The notes under the pieces: generated by a model
What the model was told of the DNA's origin: nothing
Seen by the model: only the letters and a program-made list of their open reading frames with translations
Database searches by the model: none
Position numbers and translations under genes: made by a program
Part shown: positions 9,721 to 18,071 of the stretch, piece after piece
Layout: each line of letters opens with the position of its first letter
Position numbering within the stretch: position 1 is the first letter of the stretch
Source: Trichomonas vaginalis G3
Lineage: Eukaryota > Parabasalia > Trichomonadida > Trichomonadidae
Length of the DNA: 64,000 nucleotides
Reading direction: 5' to 3'
Assembly: GCF_026262505.1 (NCBI RefSeq)
Contig: NC_067203.1
Span: 23,479,411-23,543,410 of the forward strand

Positions 9721-10538
9721 AGTAGTAGATGAGTGCGGGTTTAGTGACTTTTTTTGTTTCATCTATATATAGACGATGCATTAAAATATATTTATTTATA
9801 AATCATTAAAAAAATTAACATTAATTTTAAAATAATTTATTTTTTTATCTTTTATAAAAGAAGCTATATATAGATGATGTCAGATATTCCGCGATTAATT
9901 AAACATTGTTTAAATCCTGAATGGGTTAAACTTCAATTTAAAAATGAAGATTGTGAATTATTAAATGAATATGAAAGCCAAAATAAGCTAATGAGGTATA
10001 AATATAATGATAAAGAATATTTAATTTCATGGAATCAATGGAGTCATAATCAAAGACCTCATAAACGAGAAGAAGAAATTGAAAATAATGAAATGGAAAT
10101 CATTGATGACATTAAAGAGGATGGAATTCCTAAATTTTGTAGAAAAACCTTTAGAACTAAGTTAGGAGCATATAAACGTAGAGTATTAAATCCTGAATAT
10201 CTTAAACATCAATTTAAAAAGGAAGACTGTGAATTATTAAACGTTAATGAATATGAAAATGCTAAATCAAAACTGAGATATAAATATATTGGAAGTGATG
10301 AAAGGTGTAAAGATAAAGATAAAGTTTATTCAGTTTCATATAATAACTGGCACACGTTGGGGATAAGAAAACATTTAGGAGATTATGGTAAAAGTTCCGA
10401 ATTCTTCAAATCTAGTATGTATGAGAGAGTAAAAGAAATCAGATATAATTATCATTCATGAATGAAAAATAAACTTTAAAAATTCATGTCTTACATTTTT
10501 TGAATAATTTATTTTTTTAATTCGTATGAAAATGAGTG
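9721..10538 (+). repeat. Left terminal inverted repeat (818 bp)
   Basis: Matches 31181-31998 in reverse complement with the same length and no difference I could see. It contains a complete 195-aa gene and, at its inner edge, the promoter-like AT run plus the first codons (MKMS) of the next gene. Confidence 0.94.
9874..10461 (+). CDS. Inverted-repeat-borne protein with two repeated domains (left copy)
   Basis: 195-aa protein encoded wholly inside the left inverted repeat, transcribed inward. It holds two copies of a domain of about 55 residues: LNPEWVKLQFKNEDCELLN near residues 13-31 and LNPEYLKHQFKKEDCELLN near 107-125, each followed by a Tyr/Lys-rich strand and an aromatic end (SWNQWS; SYNNWH). 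The pattern (helix, DCELL strand, LRYKY strand, W at the end) resembles the repeated small domain found next to viral and phage nucleases (DUF723-like), in which zinc-binding Cys are often lost; that link is tentative. Position in the termini suggests an early regulator or a terminus-binding protein. It may use either of two adjacent ATGs. Confidence 0.7.
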   Translation: MMSDIPRLIKHCLNPEWVKLQFKNEDCELLNEYESQNKLMRYKYNDKEYLISWNQWSHNQRPHKREEEIENNEMEIIDDIKEDGIPKFCRKTFRTKLGAYKRRVLNPEYLKHQFKKEDCELLNVNEYENAKSKLRYKYIGSDERCKDKDKVYSVSYNNWHTLGIRKHLGDYGKSSEFFKSSMYERVKEIRYNYHS

Positions 10539-10747
10539 TCAAGACTAACGACGTTAAAAAATTGGGATTCACAAACGAGGAAATAAAGGATATATTAGAG
10601 GAGGCGAGTTATGAAGTTAATAAATATTATTTAAGAAATTGTCAAAAATTCGCGGAGTTATTAAATGATTTAGATTATGATGGAAAAATGAATAAAGATG
10701 ATGTTATAAATTTCTTATATCCCACATCTGAAGAAAGAAAAACCTAA
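10526..10747 (+). CDS. Small Maverick protein, start supplied by the inverted repeat
   Basis: 73-aa protein of unknown function beginning MKMSVKTNDVKKLGFTNEEI. It is mostly helical and acidic, with an EF-hand-like stretch DLDYDGKMNKDDV (residues about 49-61) that could be chance. The promoter-like AT run and first codons lie inside the left inverted repeat; the unrelated gene at the other end (30708-31193) starts with the same codons. Confidence 0.55.
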   Translation: MKMSVKTNDVKKLGFTNEEIKDILEEASYEVNKYYLRNCQKFAELLNDLDYDGKMNKDDVINFLYPTSEERKT

Positions 10748-10902
10748 AGAACCTGATGTTTTCCCTGAATATTATGAAGAACGGATTAAATGATGATGAA
10801 TATGATGAAATTGAAAGACTGGAAAAAATAAGAGATGAAATAGATGAAAATTAAGGAATTAAGAGAAGTTGAAAAATATAATGAGAATGAAGTAGAGGTT
10901 TA

Positions 10903-11568
10903 ATGAATATCCCAGCTTCAGAATCAGAAGTTCAAAAATCTCATGAAGAAAGATATAAAAATTACTTTTTGGAATCTACTAAAAATTTATTAGATGGTGA
11001 AATAGATGAAACACTTTCAGAAGAAGGCACAAAATTTATTCATAAACATAAGTTACAATTTATTGACGATGGAGATTATCCATGTATATTACTTTCACCT
11101 CCTCTTGATTCTGAAAAATTAAAAAAGCACTGAAAAATGTAACATATGCAACAAATACGATTAAGAAAGAAGACCATGATATTTACACAAATTATTATTT
11201 TAAATAAATGTGCAGGTGTTGATAAAGTTTTTGATTTGTTAGATAAAATATCAAAAGAAACAATTGGTACATATAAAATTTTATGCGATTGTGGTTTCAT
11301 TATTGAAGATACTAATAATGTTTCATATGAAAGAACAGCACCGAAGGAAGACGAAGTTGAAAGGTCTATACCATTCGTTATTAAGAATATAAAAGATATG
11401 AAAACTTATAAACATATATATTTATTCATTTATTTCAAAAAAATGGAAGCAACCCATAAAACATCATCTCATCATTTTATAGCTATTCATACATTCCTTT
11501 TCAAAGTTGTGAAATTAAATAAGACAGGAATTAGATTTAAATGTATCAGGGTACGCATTCTTGAGTAA
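10903..11568 (+). CDS. Cluster of small unrecognised Maverick genes
   Basis: Two short frames of 76 and 140 residues lie head to tail here (from 10903 and from 11146). The first is acidic, beginning MNIPASESEVQKSHEERYKN; the second is basic at its start and rich in Ile/Phe. Neither resembles a family I know. They sit between the inverted repeat and the polymerase, where small early-type genes are common in this family. The cluster looks degraded. Confidence 0.35.
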
Positions 11569-11700
11569 ATTAAAATGTATTCGTCACGTCGCAGATGATA
11601 AAAATTTATGTGTTCTTAATTCATTTTATGGACTTTAGCCCTGGACTTTAAAAAAAATAAAGTTTATTTTATTTATTTTTTAATTTTTATTCTTACATAA

Positions 11701-11955
11701 ATGAACAAAAACGGAACAGCTAAAATGAATGATAATCAAATAAGAGCCGAAGGTAGAAGGTTATTTAAACGCTTCTATAACATTCCTGATGGTGTTAATC
11801 CTAAAACTCGTAGAAGTTATTTAAATGAAGCCATAGATGCATATGAAGGATTTGACATTTCATCAGAAAGTGAGAGGTTAGCAAGAATGTTAAACGTTAA
11901 TATTGATTTTTATTATTGTGACCCTCAACCAGAAGACGTAGACAAAATAAGGTAG
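11701..11955 (+). CDS. Small unrecognised Maverick protein, 84 aa
   Basis: 84-aa frame beginning MNKNGTAKMNDNQIRAEGRR, preceded by the T-rich run and ATTCTTACATAA that recurs before other genes of this element. Function unknown. It lies just upstream of the polymerase region and may belong to its degraded N-terminal part or be separate. Confidence 0.4.
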   Translation: MNKNGTAKMNDNQIRAEGRRLFKRFYNIPDGVNPKTRRSYLNEAIDAYEGFDISSESERLARMLNVNIDFYYCDPQPEDVDKIR

Positions 11956-12438
11956 ACTTTCCATTAGTGGAATCAATAATGATAGATCCAGAATTTGAAA
12001 CAGTAAATATTTATTAACACAGAGTCCATGTGGAAAACTTCACGCTGACAGAATTACAGACGTTGAAGCACTCACAGGATATAAAGTTTGCCCCTTTTGC
12101 AAAGAAGAAGTATATTCTATCCGTGATGACCCAGAAAGGAAAAACCAAAGAAGTTTTTTAAAGCATTGTGAGAAATGTAAAGAAAATAATGGAAGATTAA
12201 TTCAAGACTTCAATTGCAAAAACACACAACAACCATATGCACCACAATATCACGAAACAGAAGATATCAATGGCTATTAGCACATAATTTGCAGGAATAT
12301 TATAAACCAACAAGATATATATTACTTTTACTTCGAAACATTAGAGACTAAAAAAACTTCAACTTTCTGAATGTGCAACTTTGAACGCTTATTAAAACCA
12401 TTTATGGTATCATCAACTGTCAAAATAAAGCCGCAAAC

Positions 12439-12489
12439 GGACTCTTTGAGTCCTGAAGGTCTTTCAGACGAGCGGCGAGGTCGTAGACC
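12439..12489. repeat. Mini-hairpin cluster 1
   Basis: ggactc-ttt-gagtcc at 12439-12453 and ggtc-gta-gacc at 12479-12489, with a weaker ctgaa/ttcag pair between. These GC-rich perfect stems with 3-nt loops contrast with the AT-rich surroundings. Confidence 0.7.
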
Positions 12490-12644
12490 GTGAAATAAAA
12501 CATTTACGAGAATTTTTGCTTAAATCAAGTGATTCGTTCATCTCTTATTGATTGAATTTTTATTTTCAACCTGTTCATTAGTTGCTAAATCAAATATTGA
12601 ACAATATGAAGAATTAATGAAGCCGCAAACGGACCAAAACGGCG

Positions 12645-12657
12645 GGGACTTTGTCCC
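12645..12657. repeat. Mini-hairpin 2
   Basis: gggac-ttt-gtccc, a perfect 5-bp stem with a 3-nt loop, in a short GC-rich island upstream of the polymerase frame. Confidence 0.7.
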
Positions 12658-12803
12658 ATACATTAATGAAAAACAGAAGGAAGCATTTAAAGAACTTAGA
12701 TGAGGAATTCAATAAATGAATATCATAGGTTTTTAATTCGGGAAAGTTTGATTTAAATTTAATTCTTCGTGATTTAAACACTGCAAAATGGAAAATAAAA
12801 TCA

Positions 12804-15230
12804 ATGCTGGGTTCTTCTTCTCAATTTAAGCAAATCATTGTAAAGAAAACAAACTGTCCATATGAATTAAGATTTATTGACATCAGAAATTATATAGCGG
12901 GTGGAACATTAGACCAATTCACTCAAGATTTCGGAAACAATAAATCACGTGTTAAATCCTTTTTCCCTTATCAATTCATCACATGGGAGAATTACGAAGA
13001 TGAATTATATAAAGTGGAACCATTCACTCAAGATTCATTTTATTCAGCATTAACTCAAGAAACAATATCCGATTCAGATTATCAAATATATCTCAATGAT
13101 GCTAAAAATTTTGAGAATAGATTAGAATATTTTATTCATTATTGCAATAAAGACGTTGAAATTATGATTGACCCAATTGATAAAATTATTGAAGAAACAT
13201 TTGTTTATAAAATTGACATGCTTCATAATCTTTCTTTATCATCGAATGCATCAATGATTCGTTACGCGTTAGCATATAAGAACTTCAATCCTAACGAAAC
13301 ATATCCAGAAGAAGAAAATGTGGAATCAAGTTTTGAATTAACAAAAAAGTATTGGAAATATAAAATTGATTCATATAAGAAACAAGATGAAAAAGCAGAA
13401 AGGGATACTAAAAACAATGTTTCAATGGATGACTATCAATACTATCACGATTTAATCCTTTCATCTAAATGCAAAATGTGTGGTAAAGCGTTTACATATG
13501 CTAATAAACCAACATTAGATAGAATCGATAATGAAAAACCACATACCAAAGAAAATTGTCAGTTAATGTGTTGTTATTGCAATGTCGTAAAATCAAATAA
13601 AGATGAAGATGTTCAACGTTTAAGAATCAATTTAAGAAATTATACATTAAAAAATAATTTACCAATGACTCTAGATTCAGTTGAAGCTTATCACATCCTC
13701 CGTAATGGAATTACTGGTGGTTTATCAAATGTTCAACATAGAGTAAATCTTAAAGGAATCACGCACATTAATAAACTTTCATATAATCCAGAAACTAAAA
13801 CTGTATCAAATGAGGACACTTCCAACATTATGACTCATTTCGTTGGTGTTGACTTTAATTCATTATATCCTTCATCATTTTCATCTAATCCTCATGATTT
13901 CATTCAATATACTGACCATAAAATGTATATGCCGGGAAGATTGAATGGTGTTATCATTTGTGATACAGCAACAAAGAAAGCAAAAGCACTGGGAATAATT
14001 AAGAAGAAAAATACTTTATTCGTGGCTGAAGTAAAGGGTCACATTGATGAAAAATACATTAATGATTACATAAACTTTTTACCAATAATAAGAAACTTTG
14101 ATATTATCACAGATGAAAAAACAATTGGTGGTTTTATGTATAATTACATGAAATCAAACAATCTACCAGTTGACCAGAAACAGAGGAAATTAACTCAGTT
14201 AGCATCAACACACAACCAATATCAACCATTTTCTTCTTATTATCTTTGGTATCTAATAGACAGATTTCATTTTATCATTGATGACATTCAATCAATTTTA
14301 ACATTTACGAAAAATACTTGTTTTAATGAATTTGCGAATGAATTTATGAACGAAAGACAAAAGGCTGAATTAGAAGGAAATAAAGGAAAAAGTTTATTTT
14401 GCAAGATTTCACTTAATGGATCATATGGTTACGATGCAATGAATACACAAAATTACGCAAAGACTAAAATAATGAATGCACAGAAGGCACGCGTTGCATG
14501 TATGTCAAATAAGTTTAAAAACATAAGAGAAATAGGAGAGGATACGTATCAAGTGATGCTTAAAGATAGATTTTATAGATGTGATACATGTTTACAAGAG
14601 GCATTCTTCACTTTAGATAACGCAAAATACTGGTATTTGGTTTTCATTTATGATTTTATGTATAAATGCATGGATGTTAATCGTTTTCATTTCATTGAAG
14701 GTGATACTGATTCATCTTATTGGGCAATCGCTGGCGACCCAAATCTTCCTAACACTCAAGCATTTCAAGCAATTGTAACCGATAAAAAATTTTATGATAA
14801 AAACATTTACAAATTCGCACCTTTTGATTTCTTCTGTTTTAATGAGAAATTTAAACCTAAATTAAAGAATAAAGCTGAAGAAAAAGCACATGAGAAGAAG
14901 TTATTGGGTTTAGCAATTGAGAAACAAGGTGATAACATGGTTGCTTTATGTCCTAAGTGTTATACTTCATTCAACGGTTCAATTGATGGAAGTGATTTTA
15001 AAAAGATTGCACAAAAAATGAAAGGAGTTAGTTTACGACAAAATAAACAATTAACACCTAAAAATTATTTGGATATAATAAATGATAAAGTGATATTTGA
15101 TGGTCAGAATATTAATTTACAACTTAAAAACGGGTCAATGACTCGCTTAACAATCGGTAAGACTGCATTAACAGGAGCACACACTAAGGCTGTATGTTGT
15201 GAAAATGGATGTTGTATGCCATTTATTTAA
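12804..15230 (+). CDS. polB: Protein-primed DNA polymerase B with embedded HNH-type domain
   Basis: Family B DNA polymerase of the protein-primed class that replicates Polintons from their ends. Visible in 808 residues: the end of a 3'-5' exonuclease domain (DIRNYIAGGTLDQFTQDFG near 25-43; YCNKDVEIMIDPIDKI near 112-127); a zinc-type HNH/treble-clef insert at about 224-275 (CKMC, LDRIDN, H, CxxC); polymerase motif A VDFNSLYPSS near 350; motif B KISLNGSYGY near 530; motif C GDTDSSYW near 633; and the late KGVSLRQN block near 735. A comparable endonuclease VII-like insert is known in other Polinton polymerases. A Cys-rich segment upstream (about 12090-12180) may belong to the N-terminal region. 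The gene region looks broken overall. Confidence 0.93.
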   Translation: MLGSSSQFKQIIVKKTNCPYELRFIDIRNYIAGGTLDQFTQDFGNNKSRVKSFFPYQFITWENYEDELYKVEPFTQDSFYSALTQETISDSDYQIYLNDAKNFENRLEYFIHYCNKDVEIMIDPIDKIIEETFVYKIDMLHNLSLSSNASMIRYALAYKNFNPNETYPEEENVESSFELTKKYWKYKIDSYKKQDEKAERDTKNNVSMDDYQYYHDLILSSKCKMCGKAFTYANKPTLDRIDNEKPHTKENCQLMCCYCNVVKSNKDEDVQRLRINLRNYTLKNNLPMTLDSVEAYHILRNGITGGLSNVQHRVNLKGITHINKLSYNPETKTVSNEDTSNIMTHFVGVDFNSLYPSSFSSNPHDFIQYTDHKMYMPGRLNGVIICDTATKKAKALGIIKKKNTLFVAEVKGHIDEKYINDYINFLPIIRNFDIITDEKTIGGFMYNYMKSNNLPVDQKQRKLTQLASTHNQYQPFSSYYLWYLIDRFHFIIDDIQSILTFTKNTCFNEFANEFMNERQKAELEGNKGKSLFCKISLNGSYGYDAMNTQNYAKTKIMNAQKARVACMSNKFKNIREIGEDTYQVMLKDRFYRCDTCLQEAFFTLDNAKYWYLVFIYDFMYKCMDVNRFHFIEGDTDSSYWAIAGDPNLPNTQAFQAIVTDKKFYDKNIYKFAPFDFFCFNEKFKPKLKNKAEEKAHEKKLLGLAIEKQGDNMVALCPKCYTSFNGSIDGSDFKKIAQKMKGVSLRQNKQLTPKNYLDIINDKVIFDGQNINLQLKNGSMTRLTIGKTALTGAHTKAVCCENGCCMPFI

Positions 15231-15332
15231 TAAAATGCCACAGAAGAGACAAAAGGAACCGTAAATAATGGTTTTGATACTATGATTCAAAGAGGCGGGC
15301 ACCCTTAAAACACTTATTTTATTTTTATATAA

Positions 15333-16862
15333 ATGAATAGCGTAGATTTAAAAAATTTAATTGATGATTTAGTACTTAATCAAAATTTTCTTAATTATTA
15401 TGAATTAAAATCATATCTCCAAAAACATGATAACAATATAACGGGTGATGATATGGATTATTATTATTCGTATTATAAAAATGAAGTTTTGAAATATCAT
15501 GATAAAATAATTTCTAAAATTAAAGACAAAATTAAAAATAATGAATATTCAAAGGGAAAAAGTAAATCACAACTTAAACAATTGAAAGATTTCAAAAATA
15601 AAGTATTAACAGAAGAAGATATTGATGAATTATATAAATTATATAAATTATATAATCCTGAGCCGCAAAAACCAAAGGAACAAAAACAAAAGGTGCAAAA
15701 CGCCCAGGTCCTTCAGACCATAAATGAAGCACAAGCTTTAATTTATGATTCATTAGTTAAACCATATTCAGCCCGACTTTTAAATGAAGATCAACTTTTG
15801 GAATTCATCCTTCAACATAAACTCGAAGCGGGAAAGTATATCAAACCTTTATATACAGCATATTTAAAACAAATGAATAGAATACATCCAGAATTAATGA
15901 AGGGGGGAATGAAATCCAAAATCAAAGCAGATAAAATTAAACCACCTGCAACACCAAACCCTCCAACGACAGTACCTCCTCCTCCTTCAGTTAATCCTTC
16001 ATCATTCACTTTATTATATCCATTTCAAACATTAAAGAAGCAAAAAGATTTTAAAAAGGATTTCAAAATATTAAATAAACCAACTGACCCAAAAATTCAA
16101 CCGTTAAAGGAAAAATTTAGTCGCCCTTCATTTGCACCATATCCATATTCATACGAAATCGATCATTTAGAATATTCAAGAGGAAACGTTACTTATTTAT
16201 TTGCCATTAACATTAACACCAGATATTTATATTGCATTCCGGTGAAAGGGAAAACAGAACAGGAAACAAGAAGAGCTATTCAATACTTACTAGATCATGA
16301 AAGAGTAGATAATATAAGGGGTGATGGTGATAAAGGATTTCAGGCAGCTATGGCTCATTATTTCCCACAAATTAATTTTTACTTTTCATCCTCTCCATAT
16401 ACGTTTCATAATAAAATAGTTGATGCGGTAATGAGAACTCTTAGAGATGCGTTAGGGGTTAATGGTCAGATATACTGGGATGGAAATCATGACTCCATCA
16501 TACAGCAGTTAGTATATTATTACAATAATACATGGCATAGAACAATAAACATGAAACCGGTGGAAATGAAAAATGATATTTCAAAAGAATGGGAATATAT
16601 TAGAAAGCAAATGGAAAGGTTGAATGATGTTAAACGTGAACAAATTAATTCGGGGCTCATGAATTTTAAACAAGGGGATAAAGTTTTGATTCATCTCGAT
16701 TATGGAAAAACTGATAAATCAATGACAAAAAGAAGACGAAGATTTGACACAATAGCTGAATTTGTTAGATATATTAACGGCAATGCATTAGTTGAAGTTG
16801 ACAATAAATTAATAGAAATTCCGATTTATTTTATTACTCCATTATATTTAAATAATATTTAA
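15333..16862 (+). CDS. Maverick integrase (rve core)
   Basis: 509-aa retroviral-type integrase that inserts the element and makes the 6-bp target duplication. The N-terminal ~200 residues are Lys/Asp-rich helices with a Pro-rich linker (about 200-225). The rve core spans about 265-400: SYEIDHLEYSRGNVTYLFAI with the first acidic position, NIRGDGDKGFQAAM with the second, and HNKIVDAVMRTLRDALG with the third. After the core, a small beta domain (GDKVLIHLDYGK, then NALVEVDNKLIEIPIYFI) resembles the SH3/chromo-like tail of Polinton integrases. The gene lies directly behind the polymerase and is preceded by a T-rich run and TATATAA before ATG. Confidence 0.93.
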   Translation: MNSVDLKNLIDDLVLNQNFLNYYELKSYLQKHDNNITGDDMDYYYSYYKNEVLKYHDKIISKIKDKIKNNEYSKGKSKSQLKQLKDFKNKVLTEEDIDELYKLYKLYNPEPQKPKEQKQKVQNAQVLQTINEAQALIYDSLVKPYSARLLNEDQLLEFILQHKLEAGKYIKPLYTAYLKQMNRIHPELMKGGMKSKIKADKIKPPATPNPPTTVPPPPSVNPSSFTLLYPFQTLKKQKDFKKDFKILNKPTDPKIQPLKEKFSRPSFAPYPYSYEIDHLEYSRGNVTYLFAININTRYLYCIPVKGKTEQETRRAIQYLLDHERVDNIRGDGDKGFQAAMAHYFPQINFYFSSSPYTFHNKIVDAVMRTLRDALGVNGQIYWDGNHDSIIQQLVYYYNNTWHRTINMKPVEMKNDISKEWEYIRKQMERLNDVKREQINSGLMNFKQGDKVLIHLDYGKTDKSMTKRRRRFDTIAEFVRYINGNALVEVDNKLIEIPIYFITPLYLNNI

Positions 16863-16881
16863 TTTTTTTATTTCGTAAGAA

Positions 16882-17154
16882 ATGAGTAACAACGAAGCAG
16901 TCAAGAGTCCAGACGATGAATATAAAAAGAAACTAAACAGAATTAAATCAAAAATATGTTATTACAAAAAGAAGCCACAATGTGGTGGGGTTGAAAACGA
17001 TAAAGAGAGGAAAGAAATAATCGAAAAATTAGAAACTTATCGTTCAATCCTTAAACTGAGTGAAGCAAAAATAAAAGAATTTAATAGAATAAATAAATTG
17101 ATTGGAAGAGATGAATTTAATAAAGATGAATTTTTAAACTCTATCCAAATTTAA
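16882..17154 (+). CDS. Small basic Maverick protein, 90 aa
   Basis: 90-aa Lys-rich helical protein (MSNNEAVKSPDDEYKKKLNR...). Unknown function. It follows the integrase by 19 bases, after the element's usual T-rich pre-ATG run, and converges tail to tail with a 54-aa frame on the other strand. Confidence 0.5.
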   Translation: MSNNEAVKSPDDEYKKKLNRIKSKICYYKKKPQCGGVENDKERKEIIEKLETYRSILKLSEAKIKEFNRINKLIGRDEFNKDEFLNSIQI

Positions 17155-17315
17155 TTTTTATTCCTCTTCGACAACATCTCTCTTTCCATCATTACCGCAT
17201 AACCACATTTTCTCAATTTTAGTGGTTTGTTATTTTTAACATGTTCTTGCATCATTTTTATCATTTCCTCCCTTGTTATGATTCGTGGTAAATTTTGAGC
17301 TTGTGGGGTATTCAT
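17151..17315 (-). CDS. Tiny Maverick protein, 54 aa
   Basis: Minus-strand frame of 54 residues beginning MNTPQAQNLPRIITREEMIK, basic at its C-terminus (KNNKPLKLRKCGYAV). Its start is preceded by TTTTTATTTTTATCATAA, the same pre-ATG pattern as its neighbours, which is the main reason to accept so short a frame. Its stop overlaps the stop of the 90-aa gene. Confidence 0.45.
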   Translation of the reverse strand: MNTPQAQNLPRIITREEMIKMMQEHVKNNKPLKLRKCGYAVMMEREMLSKRNKN

Positions 17316-17361
17316 TTATGATAAAAATAAAAATTTGTTATCACTTATTTTATCGTTAAGT

Positions 17362-17389
17362 GACTCAAAGAGTCCGGAGACAAAGTCTC
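17362..17389. repeat. Mini-hairpin pair 3
   Basis: gactc-aaa-gagtc at 17362-17374 and gagac-aaa-gtctc at 17377-17389, two perfect 5-bp stems with AAA loops side by side, just before the 121-bp tandem array. Confidence 0.75.
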
Positions 17390-17411
17390 ATGGTTTTTAG
17401 GTTATTCAATA

Positions 17412-18003
17412 ATTAATTATTTTTGCACAACCGAAGGTGCTACCATGTTACCATGTGCTACCAGGTCATTTAACTTCTCTGAAAAAGTGTGACAACATGA
17501 CATTTTGACAACAGTTCAGGAGGAAGGTAGTTATGAATTATTTTTGCACAACCGAAGGTGCTACCATGTTACCATGTGCTACCAGGTCATTTAACTTCTC
17601 TGAAAAAGTGTGACAACATGACATTTTGACAACAGTTCAGGAGGAAGGTAGTTATGAATTATTTTTGCACAACCGAAGGTGCTACCATGTTACCATGTGC
17701 TACCAGGTCATTTAACTTCTCTGAAAAAGTGTGACAACATGACATTTTGACAACAGTTCAGGAGGAAGGTAGTTATGAATTATTTTTGCACAACCGAAGG
17801 TGCTACCATGTTACCATGTGCTACCAGGTCATTTAACTTCTCTGAAAAAGTGTGACAACATGACATTTTGACAACAGTTCAGGAGGAAGGTAGTTATGAA
17901 TTATTTTTTGCACAACCGAAGGTGCTACCATGTTACCATGTGCTACCAGGTCATTTAACTTCTCTGAAAAGTGTGACAACATGACATTTTGACAACAGTT
18001 CAG
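17412..18003 (+). repeat. 121-bp tandem array, five copies, upstream of helicase
   Basis: About five near-identical units of 121 bp beginning near cacaaccgaaggtgctacca, containing caccatgtta-type words, ctaccaggtcatttaacttc and tgacaacatgacattttgac. The copies differ by only a few bases, so the array is young or homogenised. It is mirrored in reverse complement after the helicase. Confidence 0.93.
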
Positions 18004-18071
18004 GAAATATGATGCAGCCCAAAAATAAAGTTAGTTTTAAAATTATTTTTATTTTTTTATTCCTATATAAA

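Noticed and set aside
9721-10538. A long terminal repeat of a retroelement
   Set aside because: The repeats are inverted, not direct, with a 6-bp duplication and polymerase B inside, so Maverick/Polinton fits and LTR does not.
17412-18003. A CRISPR array
   Set aside because: The units are tandem 121-bp copies without unique spacers, in a eukaryotic element, with no cas-like gene.
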